DNA of 42,776 nucleotides from Desulfuromonadales bacterium (GCA_016650295.1 JAENWA010000012.1:1-42776), one strand, 5' to 3'. Shown: positions 23,833-32,398, counted from the stretch's first letter. Notes: generated from the letters alone by a model not told the origin. Program-made: numbers and translations.

Positions 23833-24174
23833 TTACCTGATCCCGAAAACTGTTTTAAGTGCAGACTGGACTTTAAGAAGTGTGTCAGAATCAATGCGGC
23901 CTATACTTCGAATCAATCTTTCTTCGGCCACACAGCGCACCTGGAACAGGTCTAGTGCGGACACTTTTGACAGATTATTGTGAGAGTCGGGTTCACAAAC
24001 AACCATCCATGGGACAACTCGATAGCGTTCCTTAAAGTCGGTGAAGGGGGCAATGATCTTAAGCGGCAGGGCACCAATGGCATTATCACTAACAATAGCA
24101 CACGGGCGGATTTTCTTTATCTCGGCACCAACAGTCGGATCCAGATTTATCAGCCAAATTTCCCCCTGAATCAT
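23833..24174 (-). CDS. mazF: MazF/PemK-family toxin
   Basis: The 113-residue protein matches MazF: IQGEIWLINLDPTVGAEIKKIRPCAIVSDN at the N-terminus (with the G-E-I-W and R-P motifs), KIIAPFTDFKER in the middle, and VSALDLFQVRCVAEERLI late. Such toxins are sequence-specific mRNA or tRNA endoribonucleases. The ATG overlaps the antitoxin stop by four bases (ATGA, 24171-24174). Confidence 0.9.
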   Translation of the reverse strand: MIQGEIWLINLDPTVGAEIKKIRPCAIVSDNAIGALPLKIIAPFTDFKERYRVVPWMVVCEPDSHNNLSKVSALDLFQVRCVAEERLIRSIGRIDSDTLLKVQSALKTVFGIR

Positions 24175-24422
24175 GCAAAGTCCTCGGCATCTAGGGCCGT
24201 ACAGACAGTCAGTTCGCGGTTTGATCGATACTCTTCTGCCATTTCTGCTGCAATACCAGTTAATTGGTTCCTGCGTTGCTCTTCAATAAAGCGTTCAACC
24301 GCCCGTTTGAATATCTCGGACCGGGACACATTCAACTTCGCCCTCAACGCTTCGACTTCACTGGTTATCGCATGGGGAAGAGAAATTGTAACACGATCAA
24401 TTTCGGAAATTGCTTTGTGCAT
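24171..24422 (-). CDS. Ribbon-helix-helix antitoxin of the mazF-like pair
   Basis: The 83-residue protein (ATG 24422; a TTG at 24437 is less likely) has an N-terminal ribbon-helix-helix: IDRVTISLPHAITSEVEALRAKLNVSRSEIFKRAVERFIEEQ. The tail (MAEEYRSNRELTVCTALDAEDF) is the toxin-binding part. It should repress the operon and block the toxin. Confidence 0.85.
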   Translation of the reverse strand: MHKAISEIDRVTISLPHAITSEVEALRAKLNVSRSEIFKRAVERFIEEQRRNQLTGIAAEMAEEYRSNRELTVCTALDAEDFA

Positions 24423-24520
24423 ACTGAGTACCCCCAATTATTCATAAAATAGTTAATACAATTTTTCATACTATTTTACAACACAATAATGCACTATATT
24501 ATTCCGGTTCCTCATATTAC

Positions 24521-24607
24521 CCTCATCCCTTCGACTTACTTCGACTCCGCTCAGCACAGGTCGCTCAGGGCAGGCCCTCATCCCTCATCCCTCATCACTC
24601 ATCACTC
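24521..24607. repeat. Heptamer array with CTTCGAC...CTCAGG unit
   Basis: Short catccct run, then the CTTCGACTTACTTCGACTCCGCTCAGCACAGG-type unit (nearly identical to 19317-19365), then catccct and catcact units. The last ones encode the final residues of the ATPase gene. Confidence 0.9.
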
Positions 24608-25839
24608 TTCACCCATAACGAATCAATCGGGATCGCGAAGAGGTTGCTACCGAAAGAGACCATTTCACTGCCGCTGTAAAGCACTATACCTCTGAGAAAA
24701 TTATTTCCCGCAGCCTCTGCAAGAGATTGAAGGCCACGAAAATCCTGCCTGCCAACGCTTTTGGCCGATTTTATCTCAATTCCCACAAGCCGCCCCGCCG
24801 TATCTTCAAGAACTATATCAACCTCCTGGCCTGTCTGCGTACGGTAATGAAGCATCGCTGGCCGTGTATCACTCCAGGAAATCTGTTTTTTCAGCTCCAT
24901 GATTACAAAGTTTTCAATTACTGCTCCGCATAACGGCGTGTTTTCCAGTCTGGCTGCATCGACTGCAAGGAGTGTTGTCAACAGCCCGGTATCATTCATA
25001 ACCAGCTTGGAAGTCTTGACAAGCCTTTTGCCGAGATTTGAGTACCAGGCCGGGAGATGATCAATAAGAAATATCGTCTCGAAAAGCGCCATATAGCGCT
25101 TCAGGGTACTCTGGGGGAGACCGGTTGTCCTGGAAAGTTCAGAATAATTAAACAGCGATGGGGATCTGGTTGCAAGCATGGAAAGGAGCCGTGGCATTGC
25201 CGTAAGACCGTCAATGTTTGCTATATCACGCACATCGCGCTGCAATATTGTCGTAATATAAGAGCCGAACCAGGCACGCCGCCTTGATTCAGAACCTCTT
25301 GCAGCCGCCTCGGGGTATCCTCCCCTGATTGCTCTTTCGATCACGGTTGTTTTTGTATCAGTAGATATGGACTCACCGGATGGCAATACTTCAGAAAATA
25401 TATTATCGATGAACCTCTCCCGGGTCCCTGCGAATTCACCTTGAGACAGGGGCCATAACGTAAAAAGCTCCATTCGGCCGGCCAATGACTCCGAAAGACG
25501 TGGCAGCAGAAGTACGTTTGCCGAACCGGTAAGCAGAAAACGACCTGGTTTACGATTACGGTCAACATCCGCCTTGATAGCCACAAAAAGTTCCGGAGCA
25601 CGTTGAATTTCATCAATTACAATCGACTCGCCCAGACCTGAAATGAATCCTGCCGGATCATGCCGTGCCGCAGCAAGCGCGGTGGCGTCATCCAGTGTGA
25701 CATAGCGTCCGATATGCTTTTCGCTTATCAGGGACTTTGCCAAGGTACTCTTGCCGGTCTGCCGGGCGCCGTTAAGCATTACAACAGGGGTATCGGAAAG
25801 TGCTTCAATAATTTGGGGGGTAATATTTCTTATTAGCAT
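24595..25839 (-). CDS. AAA+ ATPase with DUF4143 domain
   Basis: The 414-residue protein has Walker A LNGARQTGKST (residues about 23-33), Walker B ESIVIDEIQRAPEL, the sensor LLTGSANVLLLPRLSESLAGRM, and a C-terminal DUF4143 domain with a nuclease-like end (TQTGQEVDIVLED ... GIEIKSAKS, resembling D-ExK). Such ATPases are common in accessory regions with unknown role. The ATG at 25839 lacks a clear ribosome site but a palindrome lies 21 bases upstream. The end (WVKSDE-stop) is encoded by a heptamer unit. Confidence 0.85.
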   Translation of the reverse strand: MLIRNITPQIIEALSDTPVVMLNGARQTGKSTLAKSLISEKHIGRYVTLDDATALAAARHDPAGFISGLGESIVIDEIQRAPELFVAIKADVDRNRKPGRFLLTGSANVLLLPRLSESLAGRMELFTLWPLSQGEFAGTRERFIDNIFSEVLPSGESISTDTKTTVIERAIRGGYPEAAARGSESRRRAWFGSYITTILQRDVRDIANIDGLTAMPRLLSMLATRSPSLFNYSELSRTTGLPQSTLKRYMALFETIFLIDHLPAWYSNLGKRLVKTSKLVMNDTGLLTTLLAVDAARLENTPLCGAVIENFVIMELKKQISWSDTRPAMLHYRTQTGQEVDIVLEDTAGRLVGIEIKSAKSVGRQDFRGLQSLAEAAGNNFLRGIVLYSGSEMVSFGSNLFAIPIDSLWVKSDE

Positions 25840-25859
25840 GGTGGAATATTAACCATTCA

Positions 25860-25878
25860 GTGGTTGAAAATCAACCAC
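25860..25878. promoter_or_regulatory. Operator-like palindrome GTGGTTGA-AAA-TCAACCAC
   Basis: A perfect 8-bp inverted repeat around AAA lies 21 bases upstream of the AAA/DUF4143 ATG. A further partial copy (TGGTTAAT on the minus strand) lies between it and the start. Position suits an operator; it could be autoregulatory. Confidence 0.5.
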
Positions 25879-25882
25879 AAAA

Positions 25883-25902
25883 CATCACTCATCACTCATC
25901 AC
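25883..25902. repeat. Short heptamer array (catcact)
   Basis: Three 7-bp units overlap the 3' end of the following glycosyltransferase gene and provide its stop codon. Confidence 0.8.
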
Positions 25903-26997
25903 CGCCTCATACACCGCCAGGGTCTCCCGCGCCGTCTTCTCCCAAGAGAACAGGGCTGTCCGTTCAACCCCCTTCTCGCGCAGAGACCGGCGCAGTTCGC
26001 CGGAACCAGCCAGTTCAAGCATCCTCGCCGCCAGATCATTCACATCGAGCGGATCGACCAAAAGCGCCGCGTCACCCGCCACTTCCGGCATGGACGAACA
26101 GTTGGAAGTGATCACCGGCGTGCCGCAGGCCATCGCCTCCAGGATTGGCATGCCGAACCCCTCATAAATCGAGGGATAGACAAAGAACTCCGCTCCGGAG
26201 TAAAGCGCGGGGAGGTCCGCGTCTTCGACAAAACCGAGAAAAACTACGTCGTTTTCCAGCTTATACTTCTCCACGATCCCGGCCAGATCAGACAGCTGCC
26301 AGCCACGGGCTCCACCGATCAGCAGCTTGTGGGGAAGACCTTTGCCGCGGGCGATCGCATAGGCTTCCAGCAGCCGCGGCAGGTTCTTGCGCGCCTCCAG
26401 CGTGCCGATGTTCAGGATGTAACGCTCGGGAAGAGTGCGGGCAAACGCGTTCTCCCCAGCGGCATTCGGCACGAACCGTCCATCCACTCCCAAGTGGATG
26501 ACATGCACCTTCTCTTCGGCAACCCGGCAGCAGGAAACAATATCTTTTTTCGAGCTGTGGCTGATGGTCACGATTGCGTCTGCCCGTTTCAGAACCTGCG
26601 GCAGGATATGCCGGTGGTACATGACCTGGCCCCGCCCGTGTGTTTCCGGGTGGAGCAGCGGCGACACGTCGGTAACCGTGATAACGTTCTTGTAGCAGCA
26701 GGGTATGAACGTGCCGTAATGGGTCGTGGCGTGGATGATGTCGAAACTGTCCCTGGCGGCCCGGCGGGGCAGGACCAGGTTCGGCCAGACGATCTTCACG
26801 AGCATGTCAGTCGGCAGCGGATAGACCGTATGTTCGATAGTGCGTAGCCCTGCAACAGGCTGATCGAGAAAATCGATGGTATGGAACCGGTTGCTACTGT
26901 CTGCCAGGCCGTCGAATGCCTGTAACAGGCTGTTCGTGTAGACCCAGGTCCCGGCCCGGTAGTTACGGAAAAATGCCGATGTAATACCGATCTTCAC
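25885..26997 (-). CDS. GT4-family glycosyltransferase
   Basis: The 370-residue protein is a GT-B enzyme of family GT4: ILNIGTLEARKNLPRLLEAYAIAR, then FVYPSIYEGFGMPILEAMACGTPVITSNCSSMPEVAGDAALLVDPLD with the E-x7-E motif intact. It should use a nucleotide-sugar donor in building the repeat unit. The start is GTG 26997, two bases after the upstream gene's stop. The tail VMSDE-stop is repeat-encoded. It resembles the gene at 29088-30251. Confidence 0.88.
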   Translation of the reverse strand: MKIGITSAFFRNYRAGTWVYTNSLLQAFDGLADSSNRFHTIDFLDQPVAGLRTIEHTVYPLPTDMLVKIVWPNLVLPRRAARDSFDIIHATTHYGTFIPCCYKNVITVTDVSPLLHPETHGRGQVMYHRHILPQVLKRADAIVTISHSSKKDIVSCCRVAEEKVHVIHLGVDGRFVPNAAGENAFARTLPERYILNIGTLEARKNLPRLLEAYAIARGKGLPHKLLIGGARGWQLSDLAGIVEKYKLENDVVFLGFVEDADLPALYSGAEFFVYPSIYEGFGMPILEAMACGTPVITSNCSSMPEVAGDAALLVDPLDVNDLAARMLELAGSGELRRSLREKGVERTALFSWEKTARETLAVYEAVMSDE

Positions 26998-26999
26998 GA

Positions 27000-27932
27000 T
27001 CAGACCCCTATCCGTTCCAGGTCCTTACCCCCCTTGAGAATAGACCATTTGATTTTCAAAAGGAAAAGGACAGTTCTTGCCATTCTCAGCATGAAGGCAA
27101 TGGGGATAAGCATTGAGGGGCAATAGCGTTTATGCAGCAGCCAGTATTCCTTCACATTCATAGGGGAACGGAATGAGGTGAGGAGCTCGCCAATGTCCTT
27201 CAAAGTCAAGGCTCCTTGCATCACAAAGCGTTGCATAAATGTTGATTCAACTCTGTTCCAAACTTTTGCAGAAGGCTCAAACAAAATGGGAATACCTGCC
27301 TTCCGTGCCCTCAGGGTGAATTCTGAATCGGCGTGGTACTGGGGGAAATTAACCGCATCATAAAGGCCTATCCTGGAAAAGACCTGAGCAGGGATGAGCA
27401 CACACATGCCGGTAAAAAAATCAACGTGCCTTCGCACCGAGAACTCTGCCGCATCGGGCTTATCATGGCCAAGCATGACCAAAGTCCTGCCACTGCCCCA
27501 ACTCAACTCTCCACCTGCGGACCAAACCCTTTCCGGGTCTTTCATGAAATATATCTTTCCCCCGACAATCGCACCGAGGTTGTTTGTAGCGCACATTACC
27601 AAGGCATCGATTACATCGGGTGCAACCTGAATATCATTGTTCATCGTGAGGACAAATTCAGCCCCCCGCTCCAGCGCGTCCCTTATGCCAAGATTCGTCC
27701 CGCCCGACCACCATAGATTTCCATCTCCTCTGAGGATGCGCACGTGCGGGAAGTCCCGCGAAATTGTGTCGCGCGAACCATCTGTGGAGCCGTCATCCAC
27801 AATCGTGACCTCAAAATTCGGATAGGTGACACCGGCAAGTGAGCGCAAATATTCCAGAGTATCTTCAATACCGTCGTGGATTGGGGTAACGATTGCAACC
27901 TTTGGTACCTGTTTATCTGTATGAAAATTCAT
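27000..27932 (-). CDS. GT2-family glycosyltransferase (WbbL/rhamnosyltransferase-like)
   Basis: The 310-residue protein has the GT-A GT2 signature: VAIVTPIHDG, VTIVDDGSTDGS, LRGDGNLWWSGGTNLGIRDALERGAEFVLTMNND (the NND is the DxD equivalent), and QYHADSEFTLRARKAG. ATG 27932 shares one base with the upstream stop (TGATG). A close paralogue lies at 30530-31387. The acceptor and donor are unknown. Confidence 0.87.
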   Translation of the reverse strand: MNFHTDKQVPKVAIVTPIHDGIEDTLEYLRSLAGVTYPNFEVTIVDDGSTDGSRDTISRDFPHVRILRGDGNLWWSGGTNLGIRDALERGAEFVLTMNNDIQVAPDVIDALVMCATNNLGAIVGGKIYFMKDPERVWSAGGELSWGSGRTLVMLGHDKPDAAEFSVRRHVDFFTGMCVLIPAQVFSRIGLYDAVNFPQYHADSEFTLRARKAGIPILFEPSAKVWNRVESTFMQRFVMQGALTLKDIGELLTSFRSPMNVKEYWLLHKRYCPSMLIPIAFMLRMARTVLFLLKIKWSILKGGKDLERIGV

Positions 27933-29029
27933 CACAAGAGACTCTCGTATACCGTTTTCGTTTCACTCGCCGTTTTGTCCCACGAAAATGCCCTTCCCCG
28001 GATGAATCCTCTGCTCCGCATATCTGCTCTCAAAGATTCGTCGCCAACGACCTTTACCAAGACTGCCCGTAATGACCCCTCATCGCGCGGATCAAAATAG
28101 AGGGCGGCATCACCGGCCACTTCCGGGAAACAGCTTGCCTCAGCCAAAACTACCGGGCATCCACAGGCGAACGCCTCAAGTATCGGGATGCCGAACCCTT
28201 CATATAGAGATGGAAAGACGAGGGCCCTGGCATTTTCATAGAGAGCGATCAAGGTCTCATCCGGCACCGATAGCTGTCTGACTCGGCCGGCAATCCCGAA
28301 ACTTTCGAAGATTGCCGACTCTTCAGGGCTGAATCCGCCTCCCCCTGCGCAGATGATGGCCAGATCACTATCCTGTTTCATGAGAGGGGCAACCGCCCGG
28401 ATAAAAAACGAAAAGTTCTTGTACCTCACCCTCTGGCCGACATAGAGTAGATATTTTCCCGGCAAGGGAGCCGGCACACTGGAATCGAGAGATTGCAGGG
28501 AACTGGCCAGGTGAATTACCTGAACCTTCTGCTCGTCAAGTCCGTAGATCCGTATAATGTCTTGTCGGGTGTTTTCCGAGATGGCTATTATTTTCGAAGC
28601 ATTCTTCAGTGACTGCAGCTTCCACTCACGAGTCCTGTCGCTTGACGGGTATATCTCCGGATAGAGTTCGTGAACCATGTCGTAGACTGTCACCACATAG
28701 GGTTTGCCACCTATATGCTTCAGAAAATAAGGATTATAGTATGTGGGATGAAAAACGTCATATTCTCTTTTTAGCAAACCCTCCCTGCTTTTTTGGCCGT
28801 TTAAAAAATCCAGCAGGGTTGTTTTACCAATAAATTTTTTATCCTTGAAGAAGGTCCCAGGGTTGGCAAAGCTGGAACCCGACAGGTAACTATTATTTGA
28901 GAAGCGTAGGGCCAAATCTAAATCCATCTCGGGATTTTCAGCCAATCGGCTCAGTAGCTCATAAAAATATCTAGAAATCCCGCCGTAGACCTGAGAAGAG
29001 AAAATCTGGTGGTCGTAAAGAATTCTCAT
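27932..29029 (-). CDS. GT4-family glycosyltransferase
   Basis: I chose ATG 29029 (MRILYDHQIFSSQVYGGISR, 365 aa) over the GTG at 29047. The glycine-rich QVYGGISRYFYEL loop and the GT4 block YEGFGIPILEAFACGCPVVLAEASCFPEVAGDAALYFDP are clear; KYLLYVGQRVRYKNF starts domain two. Part of the polysaccharide assembly set, directly coupled to the GT2 gene that follows. Confidence 0.87.
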   Translation of the reverse strand: MRILYDHQIFSSQVYGGISRYFYELLSRLAENPEMDLDLALRFSNNSYLSGSSFANPGTFFKDKKFIGKTTLLDFLNGQKSREGLLKREYDVFHPTYYNPYFLKHIGGKPYVVTVYDMVHELYPEIYPSSDRTREWKLQSLKNASKIIAISENTRQDIIRIYGLDEQKVQVIHLASSLQSLDSSVPAPLPGKYLLYVGQRVRYKNFSFFIRAVAPLMKQDSDLAIICAGGGGFSPEESAIFESFGIAGRVRQLSVPDETLIALYENARALVFPSLYEGFGIPILEAFACGCPVVLAEASCFPEVAGDAALYFDPRDEGSLRAVLVKVVGDESLRADMRSRGFIRGRAFSWDKTASETKTVYESLL

Positions 29030-29087
29030 TGATATTCCATACGTCACGTTGCCTTAAGAAAGAATGTACAAAGATACATTGTTTTTT

Positions 29088-30251
29088 TCATCCAACATTC
29101 CCTTTGCCTGATAACTCCCGGTACACAGCCAGCGTCTCTTCGGCGCATCGCTTCCAACTGAATTCAGCCGACCGCCTGAGCCCTTTTTCGCGCAGTTTCG
29201 CTCTCAGTTCGCTGTCCTCTAGAATCCGCCCCATTGCTTCGGCCAACTCTTCCGGACGATTGGGATCAACCATCAGGCCCGCATTCCCCACCACTTCAGG
29301 GAGAGACGAGGTGTTCGAGGTAACCACCGGACAGCCACACGCCATTGCTTCCAGTGGAGGGAGGCCGAAGCCTTCGTAAAAGGAGGGATAGACGAACAGT
29401 TCAGCGCCGTTGTAAAGGTACGGCATGTCCTCGTCCGCCACAAAGCCGGTAAAAATCACGTCTCGCTCCAGCCCCAGGGTACGGACACTCTCAAGAATCT
29501 CTTTGTACAGCCATCCCTTCTTTCCCGCCAGCACGAGCCGATGGGTAATTTTCCGCTCATTCCTGAGCAAGGCGTATGCCCGGATAAGCGTGGGGATATT
29601 TTTTCGCGGCTCCAGCGTCCCCGTATAGAGGATGTAGTCACCATCGATCCCGAACTTTGACTTGACAGATGAGATGGCATCCGGGTCGTTGACAATATGA
29701 TACCGCTCATCCGCCGCAAGCATGGTCACCCTGATCCGCTCGTCAGGAAAATCGAGTTGTTCAACAATGTCACGTTTCGTATGGTCAGAAATAGCAATGA
29801 TGCAGTCTGCCCTTTCCGCGTACTTCCTGATATGGCGGGTATATGCCTGCATCTCAGTCAGGTGGTACTCTGGGAAAAGCATGAATGTCAGATCATAGAT
29901 CGTCAGCACCCCTTTAGCCTTCCGCAGAGGGGGCATGAGGAACGATGTGGAGTGAAAAATGTCCACGTCACCAATGATTGTTTCCACCGGCATGAAATCG
30001 GTATACGACCAGATAAGCCGCTGGATTTTGGGCGTAGGGAAAGACTGAGAGACGATTTCCACGCGTTGGTGGGCCTGCGCAACTTCGGTCAATGCCCTCC
30101 TTATCTTATTGGGGTTAAGGAACGGCAGATGAAGGTAGCACTTCAGTTTAAGCCCACTGCACTCCGCCAGCCCGTGCAAAAGCCGGTCCGTATAGACTCC
30201 GATGCCGGTCTTGGCAGCAAGCAGACTTCTGCAATCGATTCCGACTTTCAT
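29088..30251 (-). CDS. GT4-family glycosyltransferase (mannosyltransferase-like)
   Basis: The 387-residue protein begins MKVGIDCRSLLAAKTGIGVY, has YILYTGTLEPRKNIPTLIRAYALLR and the intact E-x7-E block in YEGFGLPPLEAMACGCPVVTSNTSSLPEVVGNAGLMVDP. This subgroup often includes mannosyltransferases, but the sugar is not readable. ATG 30251 follows GAGG. The remnant of another glycosyltransferase ends 22 bases upstream. Confidence 0.87.
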   Translation of the reverse strand: MKVGIDCRSLLAAKTGIGVYTDRLLHGLAECSGLKLKCYLHLPFLNPNKIRRALTEVAQAHQRVEIVSQSFPTPKIQRLIWSYTDFMPVETIIGDVDIFHSTSFLMPPLRKAKGVLTIYDLTFMLFPEYHLTEMQAYTRHIRKYAERADCIIAISDHTKRDIVEQLDFPDERIRVTMLAADERYHIVNDPDAISSVKSKFGIDGDYILYTGTLEPRKNIPTLIRAYALLRNERKITHRLVLAGKKGWLYKEILESVRTLGLERDVIFTGFVADEDMPYLYNGAELFVYPSFYEGFGLPPLEAMACGCPVVTSNTSSLPEVVGNAGLMVDPNRPEELAEAMGRILEDSELRAKLREKGLRRSAEFSWKRCAEETLAVYRELSGKGNVG

Positions 30252-30272
30252 ATCATATCCTCGGCTTTATTC

Positions 30273-30441
30273 TCAGGCAACTTCCTGGAGCGCCGCCAAG
30301 ATCTCCCTTGCCGCCCGCTCCCAGGTAAACTGCTTCACCTCTTCAAGCACCGGCGCGCGTAGCGTATCCCGAAGAGGCTGTTCCCGTACCAGCCTTGCCA
30401 TGGCCTCCCCAATCTCGCCGGAACGATCCGGGGCCATGTAA
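30273..30441 (-). pseudogene. Glycosyltransferase C-terminal stump
   Basis: The minus-strand frame reads MAPDRSGEIGEAMARLVREQ...LEEVKQFTWERAAREILAAL and a stop at 30273-30275. This is the typical end of a GT4 enzyme (LxxxG..R...FTWE+AA). Nothing upstream of about 30441 continues the domain; an in-frame stop lies near 30476, and the sequence turns AT-rich. The gene was cut, most likely when the AT-rich GT2 pair arrived. Confidence 0.65.
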
Positions 30442-30529
30442 TTCACCTGAATCCTGACTTGCGAACAAATGTATCCTTATTAAAAGTAAAAGAAGGTTCA
30501 TAATTCCTGTTTGAGATTGCGAAGTATGA

Positions 30530-31387
30530 TCAGCAAACTGACCGGTTTCTTAAAACAGTTTTGACCATGAAATAGTAGCGAAGAAGCAAAAAAAACTGAT
30601 AGAACTTATGTGGACAATAGTTCTTGTATATTGTGTAATTTGCTTTGAAAAAATACGGGGAACGTCGATCAAAAAGTAATTTGCCAAAATTCAAGCAATG
30701 CAACATTGTCCCACCGACTGATTTCTCAGATTTGTTGTAAATTTTGCTTTCCCTATCAACTAAAATTTTGTATCCCTTTTTTCGTGCTCGTAGAAGAAAT
30801 TCTGAATCAGCATGATATTGTGGACAATTGATTTCATCAAAAAAACCTATCTCACGAAATACTTGTGCTGGAATTAGAGTCGAGTTGCCATTGGCAAGCG
30901 GAACTTCAACTATCCTGCACGCTCCAACGGCACCCTTTATAACCTGCTCAATAGCTCCTTTCCACCAGACAATCTCTCCACCAAACGAGCATATTTTTTG
31001 TCTGTCTGACAAATCATAACCAACGGATTTTATTACGCATCTTGGATTTATTAACGCAGTTTCTACCAAACAGTCTAGAAAGTCTTGCGCGACTTTATTA
31101 TCGTTATTAATCGTAAGAATAAATTCAGCGCCACGATTCAAAGCATCACTAACACCGAGATTAGTTCCACCTGCCCACCATAAAGATCCGTCGCCTTTCA
31201 GGACACGTACTTCTGGAAAAATCTCGGAAACCTTCTGCGCTGTACCATCACTGGAACCATCGTCGACAAGAATAATTTCATAATTCTTATAGGAAATCTC
31301 TGAAACAGAATACAAAAACGTCATAGTATCGCGTATTGCATTAAAAACTGGAACCACCAAAGCAACTTTAGGAAAATCATTCAACAT
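30530..31387 (-). CDS. GT2-family glycosyltransferase, AT-rich
   Basis: The 285-residue protein is a paralogue of the gene at 27000-27932: VALVVPVFNAIRD, EIILVDDGSSDGTA, KGDGSLWWAGGTNLGVSDALNRGAEFILTINND and QYHADSEFLLRARKKG. Its base composition is clearly more AT-rich than the neighbouring genes, pointing to recent transfer. ATG 31387 follows AAAGGA; a TTG at 31393 is less likely. Confidence 0.87.
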   Translation of the reverse strand: MLNDFPKVALVVPVFNAIRDTMTFLYSVSEISYKNYEIILVDDGSSDGTAQKVSEIFPEVRVLKGDGSLWWAGGTNLGVSDALNRGAEFILTINNDNKVAQDFLDCLVETALINPRCVIKSVGYDLSDRQKICSFGGEIVWWKGAIEQVIKGAVGACRIVEVPLANGNSTLIPAQVFREIGFFDEINCPQYHADSEFLLRARKKGYKILVDRESKIYNKSEKSVGGTMLHCLNFGKLLFDRRSPYFFKANYTIYKNYCPHKFYQFFLLLRYYFMVKTVLRNRSVC

Positions 31388-31423
31388 CTTCAATCCTTTG
31401 GCTAAAAATGATTAACGACTATA

Positions 31424-32398
31424 TCAATGCAACAAGCATTTAAGCCACTTTCCTTTGATTATTCTTTCCGGCATTATAAGCTCGTAAAATATAATCCATA
31501 CTATATCCGATAGGTTCATTGGCTTATTGTCAGTTGTATATCTGGTCCACCACGCTGATGGCAGTAAAAAAAATTTCCTTTCATGGTATTCTCGTCTCCA
31601 TTCCAAGGCAAAGATTTTTCTACTCATTTTGTTATTTAGATAACGACCTGCAAACCATAATCTGGCCTGCCTATAACAATGTACAATAAAATAATTTTTA
31701 TCACTCACACTGATGGAGCCTTCATGGGCTCTGAAAAAAGAAAGGGGTTCGGCAACAAATGCGATCTTTTGATACTTCCTGGCCGTAAGGAGATATATCA
31801 GCAAGTCCGTCCCAGCACCGTGCATCAAAAAATTTCTGGGAATTGGAGAAGGTATCTCTTCCAGCAAATTTTCCTTCAAGTCACCAATTCTGAATATGGC
31901 ACAACCAGGAGAATGCGGAACATTAACTGCAAGAAAAGACTCCGTGATAAAATCTAAAGATAAATATTTCCCTGTTTTCTCAGCAAATTCATAGAGAACC
32001 TTCCCCATCCAAGGCTCGGAGCCCATTATTGTTGATGTGAAAACAAACCCTACGTCCGCATCGTCCAATAAGTGTAACGTTTTCTCCAGAAACGTGGGAT
32101 CAATCAGATCATCCGAGAAAATAATCTTGCCGATATCCGCCCGTGCTTCATCGATACAACGCTGCCAATTTCGAACCGGGCCTATGTTGGTTTCATTCCG
32201 AAAAATTCTTACTCGCGGATCCCTAGCTGCGAAAGATTTGCAAACTTCCCATGTATTATCGGTACTGGCATTATCGATAACAATGATTTCGATATCAGAA
32301 ATAGTTTGATCTATTGCAGACTGTATACATGGCCCGATTAAAGCGTCTCTATTGTATACAGGAATCAGTATACTGACTCTCGGAACAGAAATATTCAC
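31424..32398 (-). CDS. GT2-family glycosyltransferase, AT-rich
   Basis: The 324-residue protein has VSILIPVYNRD, IEIIVIDNASTDNTWEVC, NIGPVRNWQRCIDEA and an IIFSDDLIDP metal-binding SDD. GTG 32398 follows AGGGAGC. Like the next gene it is AT-rich. An IS4-type element sits just upstream (ends at 32439), so transcription from the flippase side must pass through the insertion or start anew. Confidence 0.85.
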   Translation of the reverse strand: MNISVPRVSILIPVYNRDALIGPCIQSAIDQTISDIEIIVIDNASTDNTWEVCKSFAARDPRVRIFRNETNIGPVRNWQRCIDEARADIGKIIFSDDLIDPTFLEKTLHLLDDADVGFVFTSTIMGSEPWMGKVLYEFAEKTGKYLSLDFITESFLAVNVPHSPGCAIFRIGDLKENLLEEIPSPIPRNFLMHGAGTDLLIYLLTARKYQKIAFVAEPLSFFRAHEGSISVSDKNYFIVHCYRQARLWFAGRYLNNKMSRKIFALEWRREYHERKFFLLPSAWWTRYTTDNKPMNLSDIVWIIFYELIMPERIIKGKWLKCLLH

